A program made the position numbers and the translations under genes. Shown here piece after piece: positions 18,763 through 28,844 of a stretch of 64,000 nucleotides of DNA. The notes beneath the pieces were generated by a model. It saw nothing but the letters and a program-made list of their open reading frames with translations. It made no database searches and was not told the origin of the DNA. The DNA lies in NCBI RefSeq assembly GCF_000759025.1, contig NZ_JPOS01000083.1, forward strand, positions 310,001 through 374,000. Direction: 5' to 3'. Source of the stretch: Phaeodactylibacter xiamenensis. Its GTDB lineage: Bacteria > Bacteroidota > Bacteroidia > Chitinophagales > Saprospiraceae. The first letter of the stretch is position 1; the number at the start of each line of letters is the position of its first letter.

Positions 18763-19989
18763 CTACCGGGGCGCAACCACTAATTTACCCTGCTGCGATC
18801 CTTTCCGGCTTTGGGTTCTCAACCGATAGAAATATATTCCTGAAGACAGGTGGCTTAGGTTAATTGATTCGTTATAGCTGGTGATAAGCCCATCCCAGAC
18901 CAATGCGCCAGCAGCACTGAAAAGTTGAAGCTTAAGGGTTTCTCCGGTGGTATTCTCCACGAAAAGCTGGCCCTGAACCGGATTAGGCGCCAGCGTGGCA
19001 AAGTCTGGCTGTGCCAATGATTCTCCAACCGAAGAAACCTCACTGCACAGTATGGATTCCTGAAACATCCAGGTTTCCTCAAGAAAGGTGTTATAATCCT
19101 CTGCGAAAGGGCCAACCTCAAAAATACCGTCATGCCCACCGCCTTCCAGTTTATAGAAGTAATCCTTCAGTCCTACTTCATCTGCACGGGCATGAATCAC
19201 TTCACTGCCTTCGAGCAGCAGTGCTCCTGCTGCTAATCCTGTATTGATGAATACGGTACCATCATCGGTACCATGATAGCTCGCAAGAGGGGGCTCATCA
19301 GCCGCTACCCAATCTGCATCAATCAGCCCTCCGCTGAGGTTAATAACGCCCTGAACGGAGGAGGATACATTCATAAAATCGCTGGACTGCCCTTCCAAGC
19401 CTCCTTCTGTAATCAGGAGTTGTTCTATGTATTCCGGGGCCATATCTTCGGCATCCCAGTATGCGGTATGCAAAGCTGCGATTGCCCCTGCAGAATAACC
19501 ACCCACGAAAATAAAATTCGTATCCACCCGGTAGGTGTTGGCCGTCATGGCGTCATTGCGAAAATAACGGACTGCCGCTTTCATGTCCTGCATACAGCGG
19601 ATCAGGCCTTCCGCTGCATTGACGGAATCTAAGCCCGTTACCTGTAGCTTCCGGTAATCAATAGTTGCTGCTACATAGCCTCTTTTGGTGTATTCCGTGC
19701 AGAGGTAGTCCATTTCTGTACGGCTGCCAAATATAAAGCCTCCACCGTGAGCAAAGATGGCGACTGGCCGGGCAGCAGCGGTGTCTCCTTCCGGTTCGTA
19801 AACATCCATAATGAGTGCTTCCGTCACACCGTAATTGACATTTTCACCGTACTGTATGGTCGATATTTCAACCTCCGTAAAGACTTCATTGATGAAACGG
19901 TCGCCGTCACAGCTGCCGACGGTCTGAGCAGCTGCCACTGTGCAGAACAGCCCGAATGCGAGGAAGAGGATTAAGTATTTTTGCTTCAT
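18763..19989 (-). CDS. Exported alpha/beta-hydrolase (carboxylesterase-like) with T9SS sorting domain
   Basis: A predicted surface or secreted esterase, 408 residues. Signal peptide 1-21, then an alpha/beta-hydrolase domain (about 40-310) with the oxyanion motif HGGGF (81-85), nucleophile elbow GGYSAGA (S166), acidic residue in HGTDDG (D242/D243) and catalytic-site His in GGGHDG (H286). The C-terminal T9SS type A domain (about 325-408) begins LAPNPVQGQLFVENT and ends GKLVVAPR. The fold resembles BD-FAE/acetyl-esterase types; the substrate is unknown. It lies next to the regulator/SusCD locus, so removal of acyl groups from the imported substrate is plausible. A 9-bp inverted repeat (19990-19998 and 20042-20050) flanks the upstream region. 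Confidence 0.88.
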   Translation of the reverse strand: MKQKYLILFLAFGLFCTVAAAQTVGSCDGDRFINEVFTEVEISTIQYGENVNYGVTEALIMDVYEPEGDTAAARPVAIFAHGGGFIFGSRTEMDYLCTEYTKRGYVAATIDYRKLQVTGLDSVNAAEGLIRCMQDMKAAVRYFRNDAMTANTYRVDTNFIFVGGYSAGAIAALHTAYWDAEDMAPEYIEQLLITEGGLEGQSSDFMNVSSSVQGVINLSGGLIDADWVAADEPPLASYHGTDDGTVFINTGLAAGALLLEGSEVIHARADEVGLKDYFYKLEGGGHDGIFEVGPFAEDYNTFLEETWMFQESILCSEVSSVGESLAQPDFATLAPNPVQGQLFVENTTGETLKLQLFSAAGALVWDGLITSYNESINLSHLSSGIYFYRLRTQSRKGSQQGKLVVAPR

Positions 19990-20111
19990 GCTTAGGTTGT
20001 TTTAATGGTTTGAATAAACGTTAGCATTTTTGAATGCCGTAAACCTAAGCGCAGCACAATTTTCGGGACTGGACATTTGTTCCAAATACTAGCATAAATG
20101 TTCAAAAGCCT

Positions 20112-23100
20112 TTATTTTCCGGTATTTTCCCGGAATTCAGTAGGCGTCATACCTTCTTCCTGCCGGAACAGGCGGGCGAAGTAATTGGGATCATTAAACC
20201 CGCATTGGTAAGCAATTTCGCTAATGGGATGGTTTGTTTGCTGCAAGCGTTTTTTAGCTTCGCTGAGGCGAATGTCCCGGATGAAGCGCCCAGCTGAATG
20301 TCCGGTAGTCTGCGTAAGCTTTCGGTGGAGCTGCGTACGGCTGACTGCCAATGCTCTTGCCAGCTCTTCCACACCAAAAGCAGGAACATCAATATGCTCC
20401 AGTACGCATGACCGGGCATCGGAAAGAAAAGCCTGTTCAGGGTCTTCAGGGCTGACTGTTATCCTACCCTCGATTAGCCCCTCGTAAAATTCTTTGAGCT
20501 GTTGGCGCAACTCCAAAAGCTTTCTTACCCGGATCAGCAGCTCTTTTTGCAGGAAGGGTTTAGCCAGATAAGCCTCAGCGCCCAACTCCAGCCCGTGCAG
20601 CCTCGAGGGCGCATCAGCCTTTGCGGTAAGCATAATAACGGGAATATGGCTGGTCAACGGGTTCTCTTTCAATGCCTGGCACATGGCATAGCCGTCCATT
20701 TCGGGCATCATGACATCCGTGACAACAATATCGGGGATTTCCGAAATGGCCAGCTCCAGCCCGGCTTGCCCGTTACCTGCCTCCAATACCTGATACTCAC
20801 TCTTCAGGCAGTAATTCAGGTACTGCCGCAAGTCTTTATGGTCTTCGACAATCAATACAGTGGGTTGCTTATTACCGATATCTGTTGCTTCCGGGGCGTT
20901 GCCTGATTCATCGGAGGCACCCGGTGCCAGCTTGGGAGCGAGATTGACCTCCTGCCGGATTTCCGCTTTTTGGGTAACGGGCAGAGTTACGGTAAATCTA
21001 GAGCCGCTTTCCGGTCCGCTTTCCACCAGTATCGTGCCCCCCATGAGCTGCACCAACTCCCGGGTCACTGCCAGCCCGATTCCAGTGCCTTGTATGCTAT
21101 AAGCGGCGGCTGCGCGCACCTGATAAAACCGGTTGAAAATCTTCTCCTGCTCTGCCAGAGCAATTCCTGGTCCGGTATCGACCACTTCAACCTTTAAGTA
21201 CCGGCGGTCACCAAGCACCCTAAGGGTGATGGACCCGTTGCGGGGCGTAAATTTTACAGCGTTAGACAAGAGGTTATCCAGAATCTGCTGCAAATAGCCA
21301 GGGTCAAAATCCATAAAAAAGGAATCAGGTTCCCCCTCAAACGTCAATTCAATTGCTTTTTCCCGTGCCAGCCCTTCAAAAGAAGCCACAACATATTTCA
21401 GAAATACCATAATATCCGATTGCACTGGCATTAGCTGTACTTGCCCTGCATCCAGCCTCGATAAATCCAACAGCTGATTAACCAGGCGCAGAAGCTGCTC
21501 ACCATTTGACCGGATAAGTTGCAGCGTTTGCTGGACAGGAGAAGGCAACTGGCTTTTGAGTTGATCACTCAGCCCAAGAATGAGGGTAAGCGGTGTACGG
21601 AATTCGTGGGTGATATTAGTGTAAAGGTGAGATTGCAGGGCGTTTATTTCGCGCAGACGCCGAGCCTCAATGCGTTGTTGAAGCGCTCTGGCTACCAGGA
21701 ACACCACTCCGGCCGCAAGGAGCAGATAAAGCACCCGGGCCCCGTAAGTCCACCACCATGGCTGGGCAATTTGAATACTCAAAGTTGCGGCAGCACCTCT
21801 CCAGGCACCATCTCCGCTCGCCGCCTGAACTTCAAAAGTGTAATGCCCTGCTGGCAGTTCGTTATAAACAGCATAATTACGGGCGCCGGCCGTTTCCCAG
21901 TCCTGCTCAATGGGCATCAGCCGGTAACGATAGACATTCTGTTCTGTTGGTTTATAATTCACTGCGCTAAAGTGAATGGACAAGTCATTTTGATGATGGC
22001 CCAGCTTAATCTGATCTGTATAGGGCAGTTCCTGCTGCAGCGGTTGCCCGGGGCCGGGAGTCGCCACCTGATTATTGATGTGCAACCGGGTCAGCACCAC
22101 TTCTGGCGACAAGGTGTCCACACTCAGGCTGTCCGGGTGAAACAGCAACGCACCACTCCCACTCCCAAATGCCAAAGCGCCATTTCGGAGCTTAGCCCCT
22201 TTTGAATAAGGATGGTACCAGGTCAGTCCTGGCTGAAGCCAGGTGCTGGCATCATAAGCATTCAATACCTGACACCGAAAAGGGTCAAACTGTACAATGC
22301 CACGGGCGGTATTGATCCATAGGAAGCCTGAATCATCCTCCAGGATTTGACGGCAAAGACCGATTGCCTCATGTGTTTTTTCGGGCAGTCGGATCAATGA
22401 TTTTTTATTTACATCAAAACCGATCAGCCCACTGCTATGCGTAGACAACCAGGCGATGCCATCCTGATCGAAATGAATGTCCTGTATGCCATAATTAGTA
22501 AGGTGTTCCGCCAGTACCTCTCCCTTTTCGGAAATATGATACAGCCCGCTTTGATTACGCCCCAGAAAGAGGCTGTTTCCCGGCCCTGTTTCAATGGTTA
22601 TGAGCCCGTTTTTATAAAGAACCAATTCCCAGGTACGGGTTTCCGGAAAAATTTTGTACACACCAGTATCAAAATTAAGACCCCACCAGAACCCGGAATC
22701 CGAAGGGAACACCTGCGAAAAGCTCGCCTCATCATTAATGCCCCATTGCTCCAGGGTGCCCTCGGCTGCATTCAAAAGTAGCCCGCCGGCAGAGTTACCC
22801 ACAATCAAACGCCCGGGCGCATATTCTCCAATGGAATACAGACGCCCTTTACCCGTCCCAACCGGAAACCGGCTGATATCAATCACCTTCGAATAATCTC
22901 CGCTACGAGGGTCCCATTCCGCAAGACCGTTGGTATAGGAAACCAACCAAAGCTTGCCTCTGCTGTCCTCTTCGATATCACCCACCGCAGGGGGAGCTGC
23001 ATTTGAACCGCTTGATGGAAATTCAAGAAACTGGAAATGTTCGGATTGCGGGGCAAACTTAAACACCCCGGACTGCCAGGCGGAAACCCATATATTCCCG

Positions 23101-24194
23101 GTCTTATCAACGATAAGATCAGAAATATTCCCCTCACGGAATGACTTATTCCGGTTGCGAACATCAAAGAAGCGTCCTGTTGAAATATCCAGCCGCTGAA
23201 TATTTTGGAATCCAATTCCACCATAGGATTGAACCCATAGTTGCCCCCTGTTATCCTTTGCGATTCGGCTAACATAATCAAAGTTCAGCCCATGAGTTGA
23301 AGCGGTATCTGCCCGGTAAGCCTGAACTGACCGGGTGCGTGTATCGATGCGTAAAAGACCTTTGTTCATCGTGCCCGCCCAAAGGGTATGAGGGGGATCG
23401 AAATAAGCCTGTGTGATAAAATTTTCAAACCCCTCTCCGAAGCTATATCCGGGTAAAGGAGTAAAATGCCCGGTTTCAGGGTTCCAGCTGCAAAGCCCTG
23501 ACTCTGTGGGAATCCAAATATATCCGTTTTGATCCTGTGACATTTGCCCACTGACCGCATTAGAAATCAGAGAGTTGGCATCATTGGCATCGTGGGTATA
23601 CTGTGCCACGGCAGGACTTTCGCCTTCTGTTCCGGCAGGTGTGATGACGAATACGCCATGGTCATACGTCCCCACAATAAGCCGCCCCTCCCGGTCTTCA
23701 AAAAGGGAATTGACGCCTGATTCCACCGGTAGAAGACCTCGCTCAGCCAATGTATCGAATTGATAGGGCAGGAAACGGTCCTGCTCGGGGCGGTATTGAT
23801 ACAATTTACACTTTTGATTCAACAGCCCCAGCCAAATTCGCCCCTCCCGGCCTTGGCACAGGACAGGGTAATCCCGGTTAGGAATACTGTCGCGGTCGCC
23901 ATAACCAGCCCGGTAAGTTTTCATTTCATACCCATCGTAGCGGGCGATCCCCGAGTAGGTGCCCATCCAAAGGAAACCATGGCTATCCTGAATAAGATCA
24001 AGCACGGAAGGGTTAGGCAAACCATCTTCCACCCCGATACGGTCAAAGGGAAGGTTTAGGGTTTGTGCAAGCCCTACATTCGGCAACAGCCCCAAAAGCC
24101 ATAAGAGCACCATACCGCTTAGCGGAAAAACAGGGCTCCAATCGGGCTCCAAATAAAGGAAGTACCAGTGCTTTTCAGGGCTTGAAGATTTCAT
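20112..24194 (-). CDS. Hybrid two-component regulator (Reg_prop/Y_Y_Y sensor, histidine kinase, receiver, AraC output)
   Basis: A one-protein signal transduction system of the Bacteroidota HTCS class. From the ATG at 24194 it has 1360 residues; earlier ATGs (24248, 24323) would run into the SusC gene region. Order: membrane or signal segment (about 25-45), periplasmic propeller of Reg_prop repeats (about 50-750, with DSHGFLWMGTYSGIARYD), a Y_Y_Y domain (about 755-830), a transmembrane helix, HisKA with H863 in THEFRTPL, HATPase (GTGIGLAVTRELVQLMGG), receiver with phospho-acceptor D1160 in VVTDVMMPEMDG, and a C-terminal AraC helix-turn-helix (about 1262-1360). It is divergent from susC by 110 bp and is expected to control it in response to a periplasmic ligand. 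Confidence 0.95.
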   Translation of the reverse strand: MKSSSPEKHWYFLYLEPDWSPVFPLSGMVLLWLLGLLPNVGLAQTLNLPFDRIGVEDGLPNPSVLDLIQDSHGFLWMGTYSGIARYDGYEMKTYRAGYGDRDSIPNRDYPVLCQGREGRIWLGLLNQKCKLYQYRPEQDRFLPYQFDTLAERGLLPVESGVNSLFEDREGRLIVGTYDHGVFVITPAGTEGESPAVAQYTHDANDANSLISNAVSGQMSQDQNGYIWIPTESGLCSWNPETGHFTPLPGYSFGEGFENFITQAYFDPPHTLWAGTMNKGLLRIDTRTRSVQAYRADTASTHGLNFDYVSRIAKDNRGQLWVQSYGGIGFQNIQRLDISTGRFFDVRNRNKSFREGNISDLIVDKTGNIWVSAWQSGVFKFAPQSEHFQFLEFPSSGSNAAPPAVGDIEEDSRGKLWLVSYTNGLAEWDPRSGDYSKVIDISRFPVGTGKGRLYSIGEYAPGRLIVGNSAGGLLLNAAEGTLEQWGINDEASFSQVFPSDSGFWWGLNFDTGVYKIFPETRTWELVLYKNGLITIETGPGNSLFLGRNQSGLYHISEKGEVLAEHLTNYGIQDIHFDQDGIAWLSTHSSGLIGFDVNKKSLIRLPEKTHEAIGLCRQILEDDSGFLWINTARGIVQFDPFRCQVLNAYDASTWLQPGLTWYHPYSKGAKLRNGALAFGSGSGALLFHPDSLSVDTLSPEVVLTRLHINNQVATPGPGQPLQQELPYTDQIKLGHHQNDLSIHFSAVNYKPTEQNVYRYRLMPIEQDWETAGARNYAVYNELPAGHYTFEVQAASGDGAWRGAAATLSIQIAQPWWWTYGARVLYLLLAAGVVFLVARALQQRIEARRLREINALQSHLYTNITHEFRTPLTLILGLSDQLKSQLPSPVQQTLQLIRSNGEQLLRLVNQLLDLSRLDAGQVQLMPVQSDIMVFLKYVVASFEGLAREKAIELTFEGEPDSFFMDFDPGYLQQILDNLLSNAVKFTPRNGSITLRVLGDRRYLKVEVVDTGPGIALAEQEKIFNRFYQVRAAAAYSIQGTGIGLAVTRELVQLMGGTILVESGPESGSRFTVTLPVTQKAEIRQEVNLAPKLAPGASDESGNAPEATDIGNKQPTVLIVEDHKDLRQYLNYCLKSEYQVLEAGNGQAGLELAISEIPDIVVTDVMMPEMDGYAMCQALKENPLTSHIPVIMLTAKADAPSRLHGLELGAEAYLAKPFLQKELLIRVRKLLELRQQLKEFYEGLIEGRITVSPEDPEQAFLSDARSCVLEHIDVPAFGVEELARALAVSRTQLHRKLTQTTGHSAGRFIRDIRLSEAKKRLQQTNHPISEIAYQCGFNDPNYFARLFRQEEGMTPTEFRENTGK

Positions 24195-24304
24195 CAACCG
24201 GGGGTTACTGGACATTAGTGCAATGAATGACTGTCCAAAACTGATCATTTTGTTCTCAATTATGAAATTTTTACTGATATTTAATCTCAAACTAAACCCA
24301 TAAC

Positions 24305-27289
24305 ATGAGCAACACAAAAGCAACCTTTGTGATCTTGCTCTGCTCTGTGTTCCTTGCCCATGCGCAAAGCGGTTTCCTGATTGAAGGATATGTCTCCGAC
24401 CCTGAGGGCAAGCCGTTGACCGGAGTGTCCGTATTCCCGCTTGACCAAACCAACAAAGGCACGCCGACAGATGCCCTTGGCTATTTCAAGCTTATGCTTA
24501 TAGCCAATGTGGATTCCATCCGGATCACTTCTACCGGTTTTCAACCCCAAACAGTTTCCATATTCCGTGAAATGCCAATGCGCATCGAACTCCAGCCTGC
24601 CGTTTTTCAATTGGAAGAAGTCTTCGTCACAGGGTTTGGGCAGCAAAGTGCCAGATCGGTCACCGGAGCCATCAGCAAAACCGGGCCGGCAGCCTTTGAG
24701 CGTATGCCACTCAACAGCTGGCAGCTGGGGCTGCAGGGGCAGCTCCCGGGCGTCACCATCACTCCGGCATCCGGCGGGCAGGCGGCGGCCAGCAGCATCC
24801 GCGTCCGGGGTGTCCACTCCATTAGTGCAGGCAACCAACCCCTTATTGTCATTGATGGTATGATCATGCCAGCTCAGAATGGTTCCTGGACTCTCGGTTT
24901 CCAAACCAATCCCCTGCAAACCCTTAACCCAGAAGACATTGCCTCCGTGGAAGTACTTAAGGATGCAGCTTCGGCGGCAATTTTTGGCGCTCAGGCCGGC
25001 AACGGAGTACTGCTGATTACCACCAAAACGGGAAAGCCCGGAGCGCCAAGACTGCGGGCCGGATACTTTGCCGGCTTTTCTGAAGCCAGTCAGCGCTACG
25101 ATGTGCTCAATGGCAGGGAATATGCCACGCTTTGGAACCAAGCCGCTGAGAATACTGGCTTTTCCAACCTGATTTATAACGTGGACGCCCAGCCAGACAC
25201 CGACTGGCAGTCGCTGATCCTTCAAAGAGGGTTCCAGCACCAGGCTTACGCCAGCTTCAGCGGAGGAAATGAGCAAACTCAATACTATGTTTCAGCCAAC
25301 TACAAGGATGAAGATGGCTACCTGATCACGACTAATCTGGAGCGGCTCAATCTGCGTGCCAATATCCGGCATCAGTTTAGCCCTGAATGGACGGCAGGGC
25401 TCAACCTTGCGCCCAGCCGCGCGGCCCAGCGCTATACCGGGCATCAGTTTCTTGGCTCTCCCCATGCCTGGAGTGCCTGGTTTTTGCCCAACACAAAGGC
25501 TTTTGACGAGCAGGGGGAACTGATCAGAACACCTCTTCGCACCAGTTTGGGCCTAGGTGGGATCAACGGCAACCCTTTAGTGGTGCTCAAAGACCAGGAG
25601 ATGAGGCTGGAAACACAACAAATATTGGGTGGCAGTTATGTGGAATTTGCCCCCCTTCCTCAACTCAGGTTCCGGTCTACGTTGGCTGTTGAACAAACCT
25701 ACGAACAGGAACAGGGATACGATGGACCGGCCACCTTTTTTGGAAGATTTGGTGGCTCTGCCTCCCGGCTTCATCAACAGCTCAACAGCCTGCAATGGTC
25801 CAGTCAGGCTACCTGGGCACCATTACGCTCCGGGGCGCATAACCTCGAAGTCATCGCCGGAATGCAATATCTCAAATCGGATTTCACTGTTGACTTTGCC
25901 TCAGGCGGGCCCGTAGATGACCGCAGCCGGGTACTGACTGCCACCAGTCAGATTAATGAGTACTTTAGTGAAGCGCAAGCCGCAGAATTTTTTGGGTACT
26001 TTTCTCAGCTGCACTATCAGTTCAAAGAAAAATGGCTGGCTACCCTTTCTGCCCGCTACGATGGCTCCACTCGGTTTGGGCGAGACGAACAATTTGGGTT
26101 TTTTCCTGCGCTGGGCGTGGGCAGGATACTCATTGACCACACCCTTAATCGCCATACCGGGCTCCAATACCTGAAGGTCAGGGGCAGCATTGGGGAAACC
26201 GGGAATGCCGCTATTGAGGACCTGGCGGCTTACAGCCTGGTGAATCCACGGGGCAGTTACCTTGGGCAGAGCAGCATTACCCTGCAATCACTCGGCAATC
26301 CACAGTTGGGCTGGGAAGAAACCGTGCAGCTGGATATTGGGCTTGACTTTGCTTTTTGGCAAAGCAGGCTGTCAGGTACCCTGGGCTTCTTCAACCGGAA
26401 TACCAGCGACCTGCTCCTGCAAGCGCCTGTACCAGCCACCAATGGCATTAATACAATTTGGCGCAATGCAGGAACAATACGTAATACTGGCATTGAATTG
26501 GAGCTTCGTGGCAAAGTGGTCGAAGGGCCGCTGAGCTGGGACATCAGCGCTAATGCCACATGGCTGCGTAATGAAGTGGTTGCCCTGCCCGATACCGATG
26601 GGGATGGAACGGACAATGACCTCCTGTTCAATAACTACAACCTTTTTCGTCCGGGAGAGCCTGCTGGTGCCTTTTATCTTATTCGCTATGCTGGTGTGGA
26701 CCCTGGAAATGGAGATGCCCTCTTTTATCAGAAAGATGGCAGTACCACCAATCAGGCTGCACTGGCTAGCCGTGAAGTCGTTGGCAGCCCAATTCCCGAT
26801 GTAAGCGGGGGCCTACAGCACCGAGTTCGGTACGGCCCGCTTAGCCTGACGGCCTTTTTTCATTTTAAGGTCGGGCATCAGGCTTACCTAAATGATTTTA
26901 TGCATCTGGAGGAAAATTTCTCAACCGGCAATTTCAATCAATTGCGGACACAGCTGAATGCCTGGACTCCGGAAAATACCAATACAGATGTACCACAGGC
27001 CCGTCTTTTCCAGCCAAATGGCAATCAGATGTCTACCCGCTACCTCCATGATGCCGATTTCCTGCGCCTTCAAAATCTAACGCTGTCCTACGATTGGAGG
27101 CTAAAACGTGATGCAAATGTAAAAATGCGGGTTTACGCCAGCGCACAGAACCTCTGGACCTGGACACGCTACCAAGGACTGGACCCCAACAGCGAGTTCT
27201 ATAATATCCAATCGGGCGCTCAGGGGGGCAGGCTTTACAATTTACCCGCTGCCCGTGCCTTTATTCTTGGACTTGAAACCGAATGGTGA
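24305..27289 (+). CDS. SusC/RagA-family TonB-dependent outer-membrane transporter
   Basis: Imports oligomers across the outer membrane with its SusD lid. It has 994 residues: signal peptide (1-20), a carboxypeptidase-like regulatory domain (about 27-105, IEGYVSDPEGKPLTGVSVFP), plug with the SusC/RagA signature (PEDIASVEVLKDAASAAIFG and the following AGNGVLLITTK) and a C-terminal beta-barrel. The stop overlaps the susD start. It is divergent from the HTCS regulator. No glycoside hydrolase, lyase or other SusE/F-type protein is adjacent, so the substrate cannot be read from context; the nearby exported esterase is the only candidate enzyme. Confidence 0.95.
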   Translation: MSNTKATFVILLCSVFLAHAQSGFLIEGYVSDPEGKPLTGVSVFPLDQTNKGTPTDALGYFKLMLIANVDSIRITSTGFQPQTVSIFREMPMRIELQPAVFQLEEVFVTGFGQQSARSVTGAISKTGPAAFERMPLNSWQLGLQGQLPGVTITPASGGQAAASSIRVRGVHSISAGNQPLIVIDGMIMPAQNGSWTLGFQTNPLQTLNPEDIASVEVLKDAASAAIFGAQAGNGVLLITTKTGKPGAPRLRAGYFAGFSEASQRYDVLNGREYATLWNQAAENTGFSNLIYNVDAQPDTDWQSLILQRGFQHQAYASFSGGNEQTQYYVSANYKDEDGYLITTNLERLNLRANIRHQFSPEWTAGLNLAPSRAAQRYTGHQFLGSPHAWSAWFLPNTKAFDEQGELIRTPLRTSLGLGGINGNPLVVLKDQEMRLETQQILGGSYVEFAPLPQLRFRSTLAVEQTYEQEQGYDGPATFFGRFGGSASRLHQQLNSLQWSSQATWAPLRSGAHNLEVIAGMQYLKSDFTVDFASGGPVDDRSRVLTATSQINEYFSEAQAAEFFGYFSQLHYQFKEKWLATLSARYDGSTRFGRDEQFGFFPALGVGRILIDHTLNRHTGLQYLKVRGSIGETGNAAIEDLAAYSLVNPRGSYLGQSSITLQSLGNPQLGWEETVQLDIGLDFAFWQSRLSGTLGFFNRNTSDLLLQAPVPATNGINTIWRNAGTIRNTGIELELRGKVVEGPLSWDISANATWLRNEVVALPDTDGDGTDNDLLFNNYNLFRPGEPAGAFYLIRYAGVDPGNGDALFYQKDGSTTNQAALASREVVGSPIPDVSGGLQHRVRYGPLSLTAFFHFKVGHQAYLNDFMHLEENFSTGNFNQLRTQLNAWTPENTNTDVPQARLFQPNGNQMSTRYLHDADFLRLQNLTLSYDWRLKRDANVKMRVYASAQNLWTWTRYQGLDPNSEFYNIQSGAQGGRLYNLPAARAFILGLETEW

Positions 27290-28740
27290 TGAGAAAAAGC
27301 TTCTTTTTCCTGTTGATGTTTTTTATTTGCTGCAGTGCTTGCCAAAATTGGCTGGATGAGCAGCCCGAAAATGCCCTATTTCTTGAAAATGCTCTGGAAT
27401 CGCCCGATGACCTTCAGGCTTTACTGAACGGCCTCTATCAGCTGGTGCACAGTGAAGAATTTGCAGGAAGGAATGCGCTGTTGTTTGCCGAACTACTTGG
27501 TGGCAGCGCTACCCTGGAAGGAGAAGGATTTGAAAATTTCGACAACCTGCAGGTTCAGCCCGGCAACAACCGCGTTTTTGAGTTATGGTCCACTTGCTAC
27601 CAAATAATTAATCAAACCAATTTGCTTTTAGAGACCCTGCCGGAAGTCGTCCGCCGGTATCCCGGATTTAGCCAAGAGGCACAAAACCAGCTTACCGGCG
27701 AAGCCTGCTTCCTCCGGGCATACACCTACCACCAGCTCGCAAGGTATTTCTGTCGCCCGTATAGCCTGGAAAATGCAGACAGCCTTGGGGTGCCTGTCAT
27801 GCTTACACCTGTTATAAACTCAAGTGAGCTGCAATACCCGGGCAGGAGTTCCCTTGGTGAGGTGTACGATCAGATCATGACTGATTTGGAGCAGGCTGCA
27901 GCCAACCTATCCACCGTAATTGTACCAGGCCGGGTAAATCAATATACGGTACATGCAATGAGGGCACGCCTGTACCTGGAAGCTCACGCGTATACCGCTG
28001 CCTATGATGAAGCAGGGTTTGTGATCAACGGACCGTTCGAACTGCAAACGGACCCTGCCGATGTTTTTTGGGAAGCCGATAGCCAGGAAAGGGTTTGGTT
28101 CACCCTGGGAGGCTTGGGCAATCAAAGTACAGCAAGCCTCGACTGGGCGTATACAGATGCCAGGATTACCGCTAAATTTGCGCAAGCGACTTACATTTCA
28201 GGACTTTCCTCTGCGCAGCAGACAAACCTAGAAAGCGCGGGCTACCAGATTGCGGACCTGAGAGGGCCCGCAAAGCCGGATTGGCTCAGGCCGCTGATCA
28301 GCCAGGATACCCTCTACTGCCTGAAATACAACCGGGGGGATACATTTCTTGACTTTCCGCTATTCCGGTTTACAGAGTGCCTACTCATCCGGGCGGAGGC
28401 TGCCCTGGAATTGGGGCAACATGACGAGGCCATTGCTGTGATCAATCAATTGCGGCAGCGCGGCTACTTAGTTTACGATTCGCTCGGCCTGCTTGTTGAG
28501 GATGGCTATGCGATGCTCCGGATTGAGTCCGGCGAGTACAACCAGGCTGCGCTAAAAAAAATACTGCAGCAGGACCGGCAAATCGAACTGGCCTTTGAAG
28601 GGCATTTACTTTTCGACAGGCAACGTGAGCGTGCCGAAATCCGCCCCGGTATCACCTGGGACCATCCCCGGCTGCGGCTGCCCATCCCTCAGCGGGAGCT
28701 GGATACGAGCCCGAATTTGGTGCAGAATCCGGGGTATTGA
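27283..28740 (+). CDS. SusD/RagB-family outer-membrane lipoprotein
   Basis: The surface-exposed binding lid of the SusCD pair, 485 residues. A lipoprotein signal (FFFLLMFFICCSAC then QNW) places a lipidated Cys around residue 18-19. The tetratricopeptide-like SusD fold is visible from ALLNGLYQLVHSEEF through FLRAYTYHQLARYF and the C-terminal QQDRQIELAFEGHLLFDRQR motif. Two in-frame ATGs (27283 and 27289) are possible; both overlap or abut the susC stop, so translation is coupled. Shorter than many SusD proteins but complete. The gene ends the operon. Confidence 0.93.
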   Translation: MVMRKSFFFLLMFFICCSACQNWLDEQPENALFLENALESPDDLQALLNGLYQLVHSEEFAGRNALLFAELLGGSATLEGEGFENFDNLQVQPGNNRVFELWSTCYQIINQTNLLLETLPEVVRRYPGFSQEAQNQLTGEACFLRAYTYHQLARYFCRPYSLENADSLGVPVMLTPVINSSELQYPGRSSLGEVYDQIMTDLEQAAANLSTVIVPGRVNQYTVHAMRARLYLEAHAYTAAYDEAGFVINGPFELQTDPADVFWEADSQERVWFTLGGLGNQSTASLDWAYTDARITAKFAQATYISGLSSAQQTNLESAGYQIADLRGPAKPDWLRPLISQDTLYCLKYNRGDTFLDFPLFRFTECLLIRAEAALELGQHDEAIAVINQLRQRGYLVYDSLGLLVEDGYAMLRIESGEYNQAALKKILQQDRQIELAFEGHLLFDRQRERAEIRPGITWDHPRLRLPIPQRELDTSPNLVQNPGY

Positions 28741-28844
28741 CAGGCTGTTTATGTTTTATCTTCCACATAGGGGAATATTTCCTGATTTCTACGAGATTAT
28801 GGCTCCGTAGGGTTGAGTGGTCAAGCCAGGCATCACCCAGCCTA

